Assembly (NCBI GenBank): GCA_031272415.1
Contig: JAISTU010000020.1
Location: forward strand, 1 to 13,696
Direction: 5' to 3'
Source: Bacteroidales bacterium
Lineage (GTDB): Bacteria > Bacteroidota > Bacteroidia > Bacteroidales > WCHB1-69
DNA: 13,696 bases
The notes beneath the pieces were generated by a model that saw nothing but the letters and a program-made list of their open reading frames with translations, was not told where the DNA came from and did not search any database. Below, piece by piece: positions 7,623-13,696 of the stretch. Within the stretch, counting starts at the first letter, position 1; every line of letters begins with the position of its first letter. A program made the position numbers and the translations under genes.

Positions 7623-7806
7623 TTTTTTTTGCAGAGTGTAGAGGTTTTTTTTGCATTTTTGCACCACCCTTTGTCGGAACTTTGATTTTCGTATGAGATT
7701 TTTTAAGATTAGCAGGATTTTAGATAATCACACAAATCATTCAAAATCAAAGTTCAGACAATGCAAAAAAATCTTCACTCTACACTCTACACTCTGCAAA
7801 AACCTT
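7619..7806. repeat. 188-bp nested palindromic element (GTCTGAAC family)
   Basis: Outer arms: AAGG, a T-run and GCAGAGTGTAGAG (7619-7643) against CTCTACACTCTGC, an A-run and CCTT (7785-7806); 13 bases in the core are perfectly complementary. Middle: a T8 tract plus GCA (7645-7655) against TGCA7 (7762-7771). Inner arms: TTGTCGGAACTTTGATTTT (7671-7689) against AAAATCAAAGTTCAGACAA (7743-7761), 18 of 19 complementary. The 53-base core holds short ATT-rich units. No coding capacity is seen. A related element follows the glycosyltransferase gene. Confidence 0.78.
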
Positions 7807-7839
7807 AATAGGCTTGCAAAGGCTCGTTATTGATAGCGT

Positions 7840-8211
7840 TTATGTATTATTATTTTGATTTTCATTGTTTTGATATTGTGAAACCCAGTTTTCCAAATTT
7901 TTAATGTGAGGCAAAAGCGACTTCCCTTTTGGGGTGAGTGAATATTCAACTCTTGGAGGCACTTCGTAATATATTGTTCTTGTTATCAATTGGTCATCTT
8001 CCAATTTGTGAAGTGTTTCCGAGAGTACTTTTTGCGAAATATGGTCAATATTTCGGTATAAATCCATAAATCTCATGGTGTTGTTATTTTCCAATTTTTC
8101 CAGCACCAAAACCGACCATTTGTCTCCCAAACGGTCTAATAATTGCCTCATAGCAGTTTTTTTTCTGTTTTTTATCATTTTTTTTATTCGTTTTTTATCA
8201 TTATTTATCAT
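7840..8211 (-). CDS. HxlR-family winged-helix transcriptional regulator
   Basis: This 123-residue protein fits the HxlR/DUF24 family of small dimeric DNA-binding regulators. The hallmark is MRQLLDRLGDKWSVLVLEKL (21-40), followed by FMDLYRNIDHISQKVLSETLHKLEDDQLI (48-76), which is the helix-turn-helix with recognition helix, and the wing TRTIYYEVPPRVEYSLTPKGKSLLPHI (78-103). Many HxlR proteins sense oxidants or electrophiles through a conserved cysteine just before the 'R-x-x-L-D' helix; here that position is Thr19 and the whole protein has no cysteine, so a thiol switch is excluded. The N-terminus is basic; Met12 is an alternative start. It is divergent from the DJ-1-family gene, whose expression it probably controls together with its own. 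The 3' end faces the palindrome at 7619-7806. Confidence 0.88.
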   Translation of the reverse strand: MINNDKKRIKKMIKNRKKTAMRQLLDRLGDKWSVLVLEKLENNNTMRFMDLYRNIDHISQKVLSETLHKLEDDQLITRTIYYEVPPRVEYSLTPKGKSLLPHIKNLENWVSQYQNNENQNNNT

Positions 8212-8236
8212 TATTTCTAACCAAAAAGTGAGGGGA

Positions 8237-8250
8237 TTACTTATTTGTAA
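8237..8250. promoter_or_regulatory. Possible operator between the divergent genes
   Basis: TTAC-TTATTT-GTAA is a short dyad in the 121-bp divergent region, 27 bases upstream of the DJ-1 gene's -7 box. HxlR regulators bind dyads of this general kind near the promoters they control. The match is short and unsupported by a second copy, so this is only a candidate. Confidence 0.25.
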
Positions 8251-8276
8251 CTGCCTGATTTTTAGAAGAAAAAGTG

Positions 8277-8284
8277 TATCTTTG
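8277..8284 (+). promoter_or_regulatory. Bacteroidota-type -7 promoter element for the DJ-1-family gene
   Basis: TATCTTTG matches TAnnTTTG and lies 48 bases before the ATG at 8333. The flanking 20 bases (8270-8289) equal 828-847 in front of tRNA-Gln. A TTTG at 8244-8247 is 29 bases upstream, longer than the usual -33 spacing, so the upstream box is unclear. Confidence 0.65.
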
Positions 8285-8332
8285 TAAAAACGTAAAACTA
8301 TTTAATTCCTAAAAATTTTTAAAACAAATATT

Positions 8333-8863
8333 ATGCCAAAGAAAGCAGCAATAGTAGTAGTAAACCCTGTAAATGGGTTAGGTTTGTTCCAATATTTGGA
8401 ACCATTTTATGAGAGCGGCATTGTTTATAAAACGTATGCTGTCGGACAGGTCAGGGATGTGAAGAGCAATTCGGGCATTCTTCTGCAAACGGATGACATT
8501 ATCGGCAATCTCAGAGGTGAGGAAGCAGAGTATGACGCTCTGGTCTTTGCGTGTGGAGATGCAATGCCAAAATTTGGACTCAGTATGCAATTATCTGAAA
8601 ATCAAGATTTAATCACTGTTGTCAAAAATTTTGGATTGAAAAGAAAATTGATGGTCGGTCATTGTGTAGCCGCATTAGTTTTCGATATTGCAGCCGTAGC
8701 GGAGGGAAAAAGAGTCGCTTGTCATCCCTTAGTCAAAACGGCGATAAAAACAGCCATCGCGACTGACGAAAAGGCGGTCATTGACGGAAATCTCTATACC
8801 GCCCAAAACGAAAACTATATCTCGGCTATCATGCCAACACTGCTTGAATCGCTCAAAGAATGA
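8333..8863 (+). CDS. DJ-1/PfpI-family protein
   Basis: This 176-residue protein has the alpha/beta fold pattern of the DJ-1/PfpI (class I glutamine amidotransferase-like) superfamily: AAIVVVNPVNGL opening, YDALVFACGDAM (67-78), and the nucleophile elbow MVGHCVAALVF (107-117) with Cys111 preceded by His110. The end (GKRVACHP, KAVIDGNLYTAQNE, then a final helix) is also typical. The acidic residue that in DJ-1 and PfpI hydrogen-bonds the cysteine from the first loop (Glu18 in DJ-1) is not seen; the loop reads NPVNGLGLFQYLEP, closer to the isonitrile hydratase or GlxA-like branch, though without its Asp. Members include deglycases, chaperones, proteases and hydratases, so the reaction cannot be named. 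It stands alone between its own promoter and terminator, divergent from an HxlR regulator, which suggests an inducible stress or detoxification role. Confidence 0.87.
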   Translation: MPKKAAIVVVNPVNGLGLFQYLEPFYESGIVYKTYAVGQVRDVKSNSGILLQTDDIIGNLRGEEAEYDALVFACGDAMPKFGLSMQLSENQDLITVVKNFGLKRKLMVGHCVAALVFDIAAVAEGKRVACHPLVKTAIKTAIATDEKAVIDGNLYTAQNENYISAIMPTLLESLKE

Positions 8864-8929
8864 GCAATAAGAAAGTTTTCGTTTAAAAAAAACTTTGCAA
8901 TTTTCTATTTCGTTGCAAATCAGTTTTTT

Positions 8930-8963
8930 ACCGTCTTTTCAGCCTTGAAAAGGCGGTTTTTTT
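8930..8963 (+). terminator. Intrinsic terminator of the DJ-1-family gene
   Basis: ACCGTCTTTTC (8930-8940) pairs with GAAAAGGCGGT (8947-8957) over the loop AGCCTT, with one T-G wobble, followed by seven T (8957-8963). It is about 65 bases after the stop codon. Between them TTTGCAA (8894-8900) and TTGCAAA (8913-8919) form a further weak dyad. Confidence 0.88.
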
Positions 8964-8977
8964 AGTCCTCTAAATCT

Positions 8978-8996
8978 CCCCTTTTCAGGGAAGGGG
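8978..8996. repeat. Short palindrome CCCCTT / AAGGGG
   Basis: CCCCTT (8978-8983) faces AAGGGG (8991-8996) with a seven-base spacer, inside the sequence between the terminator and cydA. No T-run follows. It could be a small dispersed intergenic repeat, but only one copy is in the window. Confidence 0.35.
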
Positions 8997-9108
8997 TAAA
9001 TTTAACAAAATGATTTTTTTACACTCCCAAACACAATAAAATATCTTTTTTACCGTTGTATCTACGTAAGTATAAATATTTTGTTAAACAGTATAAAAAT
9101 TTATTTTT

Positions 9109-10641
9109 ATGGAGACTTTAATTGATTGGTCAAGGATGCAGTTTGCAATGACTGCGATTTATCATTGGTTATTTGTGCCACTAACTATTGGATTGGCATT
9201 GATTATGGCAGTAATGGAAACCATTTATGTCAAAACGGGAAAGTTGTTTTGGCGGGATACTGCTAAATTTTGGATGAAACTTTTTGGTATCAATTTTGCG
9301 GTCGGCGTGGCTACGGGTTTGATATTGGAGTTTGAGTTCGGTACTAATTGGAGCAATTATTCTTTTTTTGTTGGGGACATTTTCGGTGCTCCTTTAGCGA
9401 TAGAAGGAATAGTTGCGTTTTTTATGGAGGCGACTTTTGTGGCGTTGATGTTTTTTGGGTGGGACAAAATCAGCAAAGGTGCTCATTTGGCATCAACATG
9501 GCTCACCGGCATAGGTGCTACCATTTCAGCGTGGTGGATTTTGGTTGCCAATGCATGGATGCAATATCCGGTAGGCATGAAATTCAACCCCGACACCGTG
9601 CGTAACGAAATGATGAGTTTTATTGATGTCGCTTTTTCGCCAATGGCAGTAACTAAATTTACACATACTGTATTGAGTTGCTGGATATTAGGTGCTGTTT
9701 TTGTGGTAGGGGTTGCAGGTTGGTTTTTAATTAAAAATAGAGAGAGTAAATTTGCACTCAGCAGCATCAAAGTAGCAGCAGTTGTAGGTTTTGTAGCCTC
9801 AATTTTGACCATTGTTACCGGCGACACTTCCGCTAAAATGGTTTATAAAACGCAACCCATGAAATTGGCGGCTGTTGAAGGTCTATATGACGGAGGCACA
9901 GATGTGGGGATGGTCGGTTTTGGCATTATAAATCCTAATAAACAGCCATCAGATGACCAAAAATCCATTTATGCGGAACTCAAAATACCTTATATGCTTT
10001 CGTGGTTAGCCACAGAAGATATACACGGATTTGTGCCGGGGATAAATGATATTCTTAATGGTTATACCACACCGGAGGGAACGACAGTGCTTTCGGCGGA
10101 GGAAAAGATGGGAAAAGGCAGAATCGCACAGCAGGCTTTGTCCGACTATCGAGTGGCAAAACAGGCAAATGACAAAGCCACAATGGAGCAAGCAAAATCT
10201 ATTTTAGAAGAAAATATGCCCTATTTTGGCTATGGCTATATTAACGATAAAACGGATTTGGTGCCCAATGTACCGCTCAATTTTTATGCTTTTAGAATAA
10301 TGGTTATTTTGGGTGGCTTTTTTATTTTGCTTTTTATTGTTCTCTTTTTGATGTCTTTGAGGCGAAAATTGGAAAAGCAAAAATGGCTTCATTGGATAGC
10401 CTTGTTGTCCATTCCATTGGCATATATAGCCGGGCAAGCGGGCTGGATAGTCGCCGAAACAGGTCGACAGCCGTGGGCAATACAAGATTTAATGCCTGTT
10501 AATGCTGCCGTTTCCGATTTAGCCGCAAGCGATGTAAAAATAACATTTTTTATATTTTTGGCATTATTTGCTGTTTTGTTGATAGCAGAATTGCGAATTT
10601 TGTGCAAAGCAATAAAAAAAGGTCCTAAATTTTCAGAATAA
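9109..10641 (+). CDS. cydA: Cytochrome bd quinol oxidase subunit I
   Basis: CydA carries the three hemes and the quinol site of the bd-type terminal oxidase in the cytoplasmic membrane; the enzyme oxidises quinol and reduces O2 to water with high affinity. The 510-residue sequence keeps the key residues at the E. coli positions up to residue 257: His19 (heme b595), Glu99 and Glu107 (GDIFGAPLAIEGIVAFFME), His186 (KFTHTVLSCW, heme b558), and Lys252 and Glu257 of the Q loop (QPMKLAAVEG). The Met ligand of b558 is Met398 in FRIMV, and ETGRQPW follows. Residues about 258-385 form a long, mostly hydrophilic Q-loop region. About nine membrane helices are expected. ATG 9109 places His19 correctly. 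cydB follows after 27 bases; no promoter with a perfect consensus is visible upstream. Confidence 0.98.
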   Translation: METLIDWSRMQFAMTAIYHWLFVPLTIGLALIMAVMETIYVKTGKLFWRDTAKFWMKLFGINFAVGVATGLILEFEFGTNWSNYSFFVGDIFGAPLAIEGIVAFFMEATFVALMFFGWDKISKGAHLASTWLTGIGATISAWWILVANAWMQYPVGMKFNPDTVRNEMMSFIDVAFSPMAVTKFTHTVLSCWILGAVFVVGVAGWFLIKNRESKFALSSIKVAAVVGFVASILTIVTGDTSAKMVYKTQPMKLAAVEGLYDGGTDVGMVGFGIINPNKQPSDDQKSIYAELKIPYMLSWLATEDIHGFVPGINDILNGYTTPEGTTVLSAEEKMGKGRIAQQALSDYRVAKQANDKATMEQAKSILEENMPYFGYGYINDKTDLVPNVPLNFYAFRIMVILGGFFILLFIVLFLMSLRRKLEKQKWLHWIALLSIPLAYIAGQAGWIVAETGRQPWAIQDLMPVNAAVSDLAASDVKITFFIFLALFAVLLIAELRILCKAIKKGPKFSE

Positions 10642-10668
10642 TTGTTAAACATTTAATACATTTTAGAT

Positions 10669-11859
10669 ATGGATTATACATTTTTTCAAAATTATTGGTG
10701 GTTTTTGGTGTCCTTGTTGGGCGGATTGTTGGTTTTTCTGCTTTTTGTACAAGGCGGTAATGCGTTGATAATGTTTTTGGGTAAAAGCGATACCGAGCGA
10801 ACAATGATGGTCAATTCAACAGGTCGCAAATGGGAGTTTACTTTCACTACATTGGTAACGTTTGGGGGTGCTTTTTTTGCCTCATTTCCTTTGTTTTATT
10901 CAACAAGTTTTGGGGGTGCCTATTGGTTGTGGATGCTCATTTTGTTCACATTTGTATTGCAGGCGGTTAGTTATGAATTTCGCAACAAAGCAGGCAATTT
11001 ATTGGGCAAAAATACGTATCATATATTCTTGACAATCAATGGTTTATTAGGACCGTTGCTTTTAGGGGCTGCTGTGGCGACATTTTTTACAGGGTCAGGT
11101 TTTCATATTGCCAAAGAAAATGTAGTCAATTTAGCCAATCCTATTATCAGTTCGTGGGACTCTGCTTGGCATGGGCTGGAGGAGTTAATCGGCTGTTGCG
11201 GACAACCTGCGAGCAACTGGTGGAACTATGTACTCGGCTTGGCGGTTATGTTTTTGGCACAAATTTTGGGGCTTTTGTATTATATCAATAATATTGATAA
11301 TGAGGAGTTTATAAAAAAATGTCGCAAAGCATTGAAAATAGAAACCGTTTTATTTTTGATATTTTTCTTAACATTTTTGGTGAGAACTTTATTAGCAACA
11401 GGCTATGCTGTTGACACTCAAACGCTTGATACTCAAACGCATGAACCTACAATCTATACTTTGCCATACAAATATTTACACAACTTTTTGGAAATGCCGA
11501 CTGTAACGGTTATCTTTTTGGTAGGCGTTTTGGCGGTATTGGCGGGTATTTTGCTCACTATTTTCAAAAAAGGTTTCAAAAAAGGGATATGGTTTTCAGG
11601 GATTGGAACTGTTTTGACGGTTTTGGGGCTTTTGCTCTGCGTAGGATACAACAACACGGCATATTATCCCTCTACGAGTGATATGCAATCGTCTCTGACG
11701 TTGGCAAATAGTTGTTCGAGTTTGTTTACGCTCAAAGTCATGTCTGCCGTTTCTTTGCTGATTCCGTTTGTTTTGCTTTACATTTTCTTTGCATGGAGGG
11801 CATTGGATAAAAAGAAAATTACCTCCCAAGAAATGGAAGGCGACGGAGCCAAATACTAA
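10669..11859 (+). CDS. cydB: Cytochrome bd quinol oxidase subunit II
   Basis: CydB is the structural partner of CydA in the bd oxidase, a polytopic membrane protein without the main heme ligands. The 396-residue sequence shows eight to nine hydrophobic segments, family features near the N-terminus (FVQGGNALI, then RKWEFTFTTLVTFGGAFFASFPLFYS) and YEFRNK after the third helix. The periplasmic part GYAVDTQTLDTQTHEPTIYTL and the C-terminal NNTAYYPSTSDMQSSLTLANS match CydB of Bacteroidota, where the protein is somewhat longer than in E. coli. It ends with a charged cytoplasmic tail. No cydX-like small ORF follows; instead the stop codon directly abuts the next start codon (TAA at 11857-11859, ATG at 11860), so the glycosyltransferase is almost surely in the same transcript. 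Confidence 0.97.
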   Translation: MDYTFFQNYWWFLVSLLGGLLVFLLFVQGGNALIMFLGKSDTERTMMVNSTGRKWEFTFTTLVTFGGAFFASFPLFYSTSFGGAYWLWMLILFTFVLQAVSYEFRNKAGNLLGKNTYHIFLTINGLLGPLLLGAAVATFFTGSGFHIAKENVVNLANPIISSWDSAWHGLEELIGCCGQPASNWWNYVLGLAVMFLAQILGLLYYINNIDNEEFIKKCRKALKIETVLFLIFFLTFLVRTLLATGYAVDTQTLDTQTHEPTIYTLPYKYLHNFLEMPTVTVIFLVGVLAVLAGILLTIFKKGFKKGIWFSGIGTVLTVLGLLLCVGYNNTAYYPSTSDMQSSLTLANSCSSLFTLKVMSAVSLLIPFVLLYIFFAWRALDKKKITSQEMEGDGAKY

Positions 11860-13425
11860 ATGTCTGATTTTTTTAAAAATAACATTTTAACGGCATCTCA
11901 AAGCGGGAACAAAAGGTGGCAATTGTTTAATTGTTCATCTGTGTATGTGCTTTATTTTCAATGGGTTATGGCTATCTCCATTGTATTGAAAATATTGTTG
12001 GCATTTTTTTTGGAATTGAGCAATGATGAGGCATATTATCGCTTGTATGCAATGTTTTCTGATTATAGTCATTATGATCATCCGCCGATGTTGGGGTGGA
12101 TGTTGCAGATTTTCACTTTGGATACAGTTTTGGATAACGGCTTTGCATTGCGAATTTTACCGATATTTTTGGGAACATGTAACTTGTTGATTTCCTTTAA
12201 GATAGGGCAATATTTACACAGTACGCGAGCAGGTTTTTTGGCATCTTTTTTGGTGGCAATATCACCTTATTTGTCGCTTATTTCAGGGGCAATGCTGTTG
12301 CCTGACGCTCCGCTGATGTTTTTCTGGTTATTGGCGATTTATTGGGCTTTAAAAGCATTCTTTCCCAAAGAAAACAAGTTAAATCATCATTATTTGCTTT
12401 TGGTGGGCTTGGCTATCGGCGGAGGAATTTTGTCTAAATATACTGCCGCTTTTTTATGGGTAGGAATAGGTATATATATACTCCTTTTTAATCGTAAAAC
12501 ACTGAAAACGTGGCAGTTATATGTTTCCATTTTGATTACTATTCTTTGTTGTTTGCCCATATTGTGGTGGAATGTGGAGCATGATTTTGTCAGTTTTAGG
12601 TTTCACAGCGGGCGAGTGGGATTGTTTGATAATTTTGAAATTATTGATTTTTGCAAAGAAATTTTAGGAGAATTTATTTATAATAATCCATTGATTTACA
12701 TTGTAATATTTGTTGTTTTGGTAAAAAATATTCTCTATCGAAAACAGATAGCACATTCACCGATACACTTATTGTATTGCATTGGTTTTCCGATTGTTAT
12801 AATTTTTTGGTTGTTTTCATTTTCACATTCATTGTTGCCACATTGGAATAGTCCCGGATTTTCGACTTTGCTTTTTACGGTAGCAATATTTTTAGCCGAA
12901 AATTTGCAAAATGGGAGAAAAAAGTTGTACAAATGCTTTCAAATTTGTGCATTTGTTGTCGTCGCATTACTTGTGATTATTGTTTTTCAAGCAAAAACGG
13001 ACTTTTTATCTTTGAAAAAGCATGGTATTCAAGATTTTACAATAGAACTTACAACTTGGAAAGCCACAGGAGAACATTTTACTAAAATTGCTCAAAATGC
13101 TCAAAAACAAGGGATTATGCCTATCAACAGCCCGATAGTGGCTCTTCGCTGGTTCCCTGCTGCCAATTTAGATTTGTATGTCGCCAAGCCGTCCAACAGA
13201 AAAGTGTTAACAATCGGCGACATTACTCAAACCCATAAATATGAACAAATTACAACAATAAGAGGCTCTTTGCCTCCCAATACAAAAACTTGGTTTATTA
13301 CAGATGACTATGATTTTTTTGCCCCCGAAAATTATTTTTCACAAACACAACTGTATCAGACTTTTACAATCTATCGCCACTCCAAACCCGCAAAAAAAGT
13401 GTATTGCTATATTGTAACGATTTAG
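11860..13425 (+). CDS. GT39/ArnT-like polytopic membrane glycosyltransferase
   Basis: This 521-residue protein belongs to the PMT_2/ArnT-like group of GT-C glycosyltransferases, which transfer a sugar from a polyprenyl-phosphate donor to lipid, glycan or protein at the outer face of the cytoplasmic membrane. Supporting motifs: Asp56-Glu57 in ELSNDEAYY in the first external loop (the catalytic acid position), YDHPPMLGW with Asp73-His-Pro-Pro, RILPIFLG (98-105) and LLPDAPLMFFW with Asp149. About ten membrane segments reach residue 393, followed by a soluble C-terminal domain of about 125 residues. The acceptor and sugar cannot be told. It starts directly at the cydB stop, so translation is probably coupled. 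Its stop codon lies inside the left arm of the palindrome at 13421-13540, and the last residues (KKVYCYIVTI) might have been altered by that insertion. Confidence 0.88.
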   Translation: MSDFFKNNILTASQSGNKRWQLFNCSSVYVLYFQWVMAISIVLKILLAFFLELSNDEAYYRLYAMFSDYSHYDHPPMLGWMLQIFTLDTVLDNGFALRILPIFLGTCNLLISFKIGQYLHSTRAGFLASFLVAISPYLSLISGAMLLPDAPLMFFWLLAIYWALKAFFPKENKLNHHYLLLVGLAIGGGILSKYTAAFLWVGIGIYILLFNRKTLKTWQLYVSILITILCCLPILWWNVEHDFVSFRFHSGRVGLFDNFEIIDFCKEILGEFIYNNPLIYIVIFVVLVKNILYRKQIAHSPIHLLYCIGFPIVIIFWLFSFSHSLLPHWNSPGFSTLLFTVAIFLAENLQNGRKKLYKCFQICAFVVVALLVIIVFQAKTDFLSLKKHGIQDFTIELTTWKATGEHFTKIAQNAQKQGIMPINSPIVALRWFPAANLDLYVAKPSNRKVLTIGDITQTHKYEQITTIRGSLPPNTKTWFITDDYDFFAPENYFSQTQLYQTFTIYRHSKPAKKVYCYIVTI

Positions 13426-13540
13426 AGTGTAGAGTGTAGAGACGGGGCACGTCCCGTCTTTACTTGTGTTGTCTGAACTGTGATTTTCATATGATTGGTG
13501 TGATTATTATGATTTAAATATCTACACTCTCCACTCTAAA
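13421..13540. repeat. 120-bp nested palindromic element (GTCTGAAC family, second copy)
   Basis: TTTAGAGTGTAGAGTGTAGA (13421-13440) is complementary to 13521-13540 at 19 of 20 positions. Inside lie a GC-rich hairpin (13436-13463) and a one-armed GTCTGAAC unit (13471-13507). That unit aligns with the reverse complement of 7724-7759 over about 36 bases with few differences. The left arm contains the TAG stop of the glycosyltransferase gene. Confidence 0.78.
13436..13463. repeat. GC-rich hairpin after the glycosyltransferase gene
   Basis: GTAGAGACGGG (13436-13446) pairs with CCCGTCTTTAC (13453-13463) around GCACGT, with one G-T wobble. It is the most GC-rich spot nearby. Only a weak T-rich tail follows, so it may end the cyd transcript inefficiently or simply be part of the repeat. 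Confidence 0.6.
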
Positions 13541-13569
13541 AAAAAGAGGGAACAGCGCTGCTCCCCCTT
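13536..13569 (-). terminator. Intrinsic terminator for the minus-strand T9SS cargo gene
   Basis: Read on the minus strand, AAGGGGGAGCA (13569-13559) pairs with TGTTCCCTCTT (13554-13544) around GCGC with two mismatches, and continues into a T-run opposite the A-run at 13538-13545. It begins about 29 bases after the stop codon at 13598-13600. The T-run overlaps the outer end of the palindrome. Confidence 0.75.
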
Positions 13570-13597
13570 AAATTATCCATTATGTTTAAATAAAACT

Positions 13598-13696
13598 CTA
13601 TTTTACGCTCATTTTTCTTACCAACTTCTGACCTTCAAATTCCATAGAATAGAAGTAGATGCCGGAAGAAAGACCATTGAGGTCAAAAATGATGTT
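13598..13696 (-). CDS. C-terminal end of a T9SS type A sorting-domain protein (partial)
   Basis: The minus strand is open from the window edge to the TAG at 13600-13598, encoding the last 32 residues: NIIFDLNGLSSGIYFYSME, then FEGQKLVRKMSVK. This is the pattern of the type A C-terminal domain of proteins exported by the type IX secretion system: a 'dL..L..GiY' strand, a strand ending in g...rK, and a final short strand with a terminal lysine. In such proteins the domain is removed at the cell surface, where the rest is anchored or released. The functional part lies outside the window, so its role is unknown. A terminator follows on the same strand. Confidence 0.85.
   Translation of the reverse strand, partial: NIIFDLNGLSSGIYFYSMEFEGQKLVRKMSVK

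Larger units (their letters stand above)
7350..7839. other. 490-bp gene-free, repeat-rich intergenic region
   Basis: No frame here shows a recognisable protein; short open frames are translations of repeats. It begins with T-rich sequence (7350-7412), continues with a half copy of the GTCTGAAC repeat, then two adjacent palindromes described separately. It separates the transketolase gene from the convergent HxlR-family gene, and one or both palindromes may serve as transcription end structures. Confidence 0.7.

Noticed and set aside
7249..7656. 135-codon open frame on the minus strand spanning the transketolase end and the repeats
   Set aside because: It overlaps the conserved C-terminus of the transketolase subunit, its translation is low-complexity and made mostly from palindromic repeat sequence, and no family pattern is seen.
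7432..7761. Possible CRISPR-like array from repeated GTCTGAAC units
   Set aside because: Only a few units occur, in opposite orientations, with unequal spacing and related interiors; palindromic elements explain them better and no cas genes are present.
7651..7833. 60-codon open frame inside the nested palindrome
   Set aside because: It is entirely composed of the inverted arms and core of the repeat; an open frame is expected by chance and it has no conserved pattern.

Overview
The window looks like a chromosomal segment of a low-GC member of the Bacteroidota. Four signs agree: the rimP-nusA-infB order with IF2 and RimP of Bacteroidota type, a promoter core matching the phylum's TAnnTTTG -7 element, a stand-alone transketolase N-terminal subunit, and a type IX secretion (T9SS) type A sorting tail at the right edge. 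Finer placement is not possible from this sequence alone.

Left part (1-1000): the 3' end of an AAA-ATPase/PD-(D/E)XK nuclease protein of the DUF1703 type, then an A-tract-rich spacer and a promoter for tRNA-Gln(UUG), which ends in a clear intrinsic terminator. Core operon (1034-7349): rimP, nusA, infB and the transketolase N-terminal subunit, all on the + strand and tightly spaced. They cover 30S maturation, transcription elongation/termination, translation initiation and the pentose phosphate pathway. The transketolase C-terminal subunit, normally the next gene, is not here.

Repeat-rich gap (7350-7839): nothing convincingly coding. It holds a half copy of a repeat beginning GTCTGAAC, a 132-bp imperfect palindrome and a 188-bp nested palindrome. 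The GTCTGAAC family recurs at 13421-13540 after the last + strand gene. Stress-type pair (7840-8863): a cysteine-free HxlR-family regulator on the minus strand, divergent from a DJ-1/PfpI-family protein that has its own promoter and a strong terminator.

Respiratory operon (9109-13425): cydA and cydB encode cytochrome bd quinol oxidase, with the known CydA heme and quinol residues all present. They are followed with zero spacing by a GT39/ArnT-like polytopic glycosyltransferase. The right edge has a second nested palindrome, a terminator for the minus strand, and the last 32 codons of a T9SS-secreted protein on the minus strand.

Most genes are conserved housekeeping families. The least explained features are the nested palindromic repeats, the unpaired transketolase subunit and the fusion of a glycosyltransferase gene to the cyd operon.
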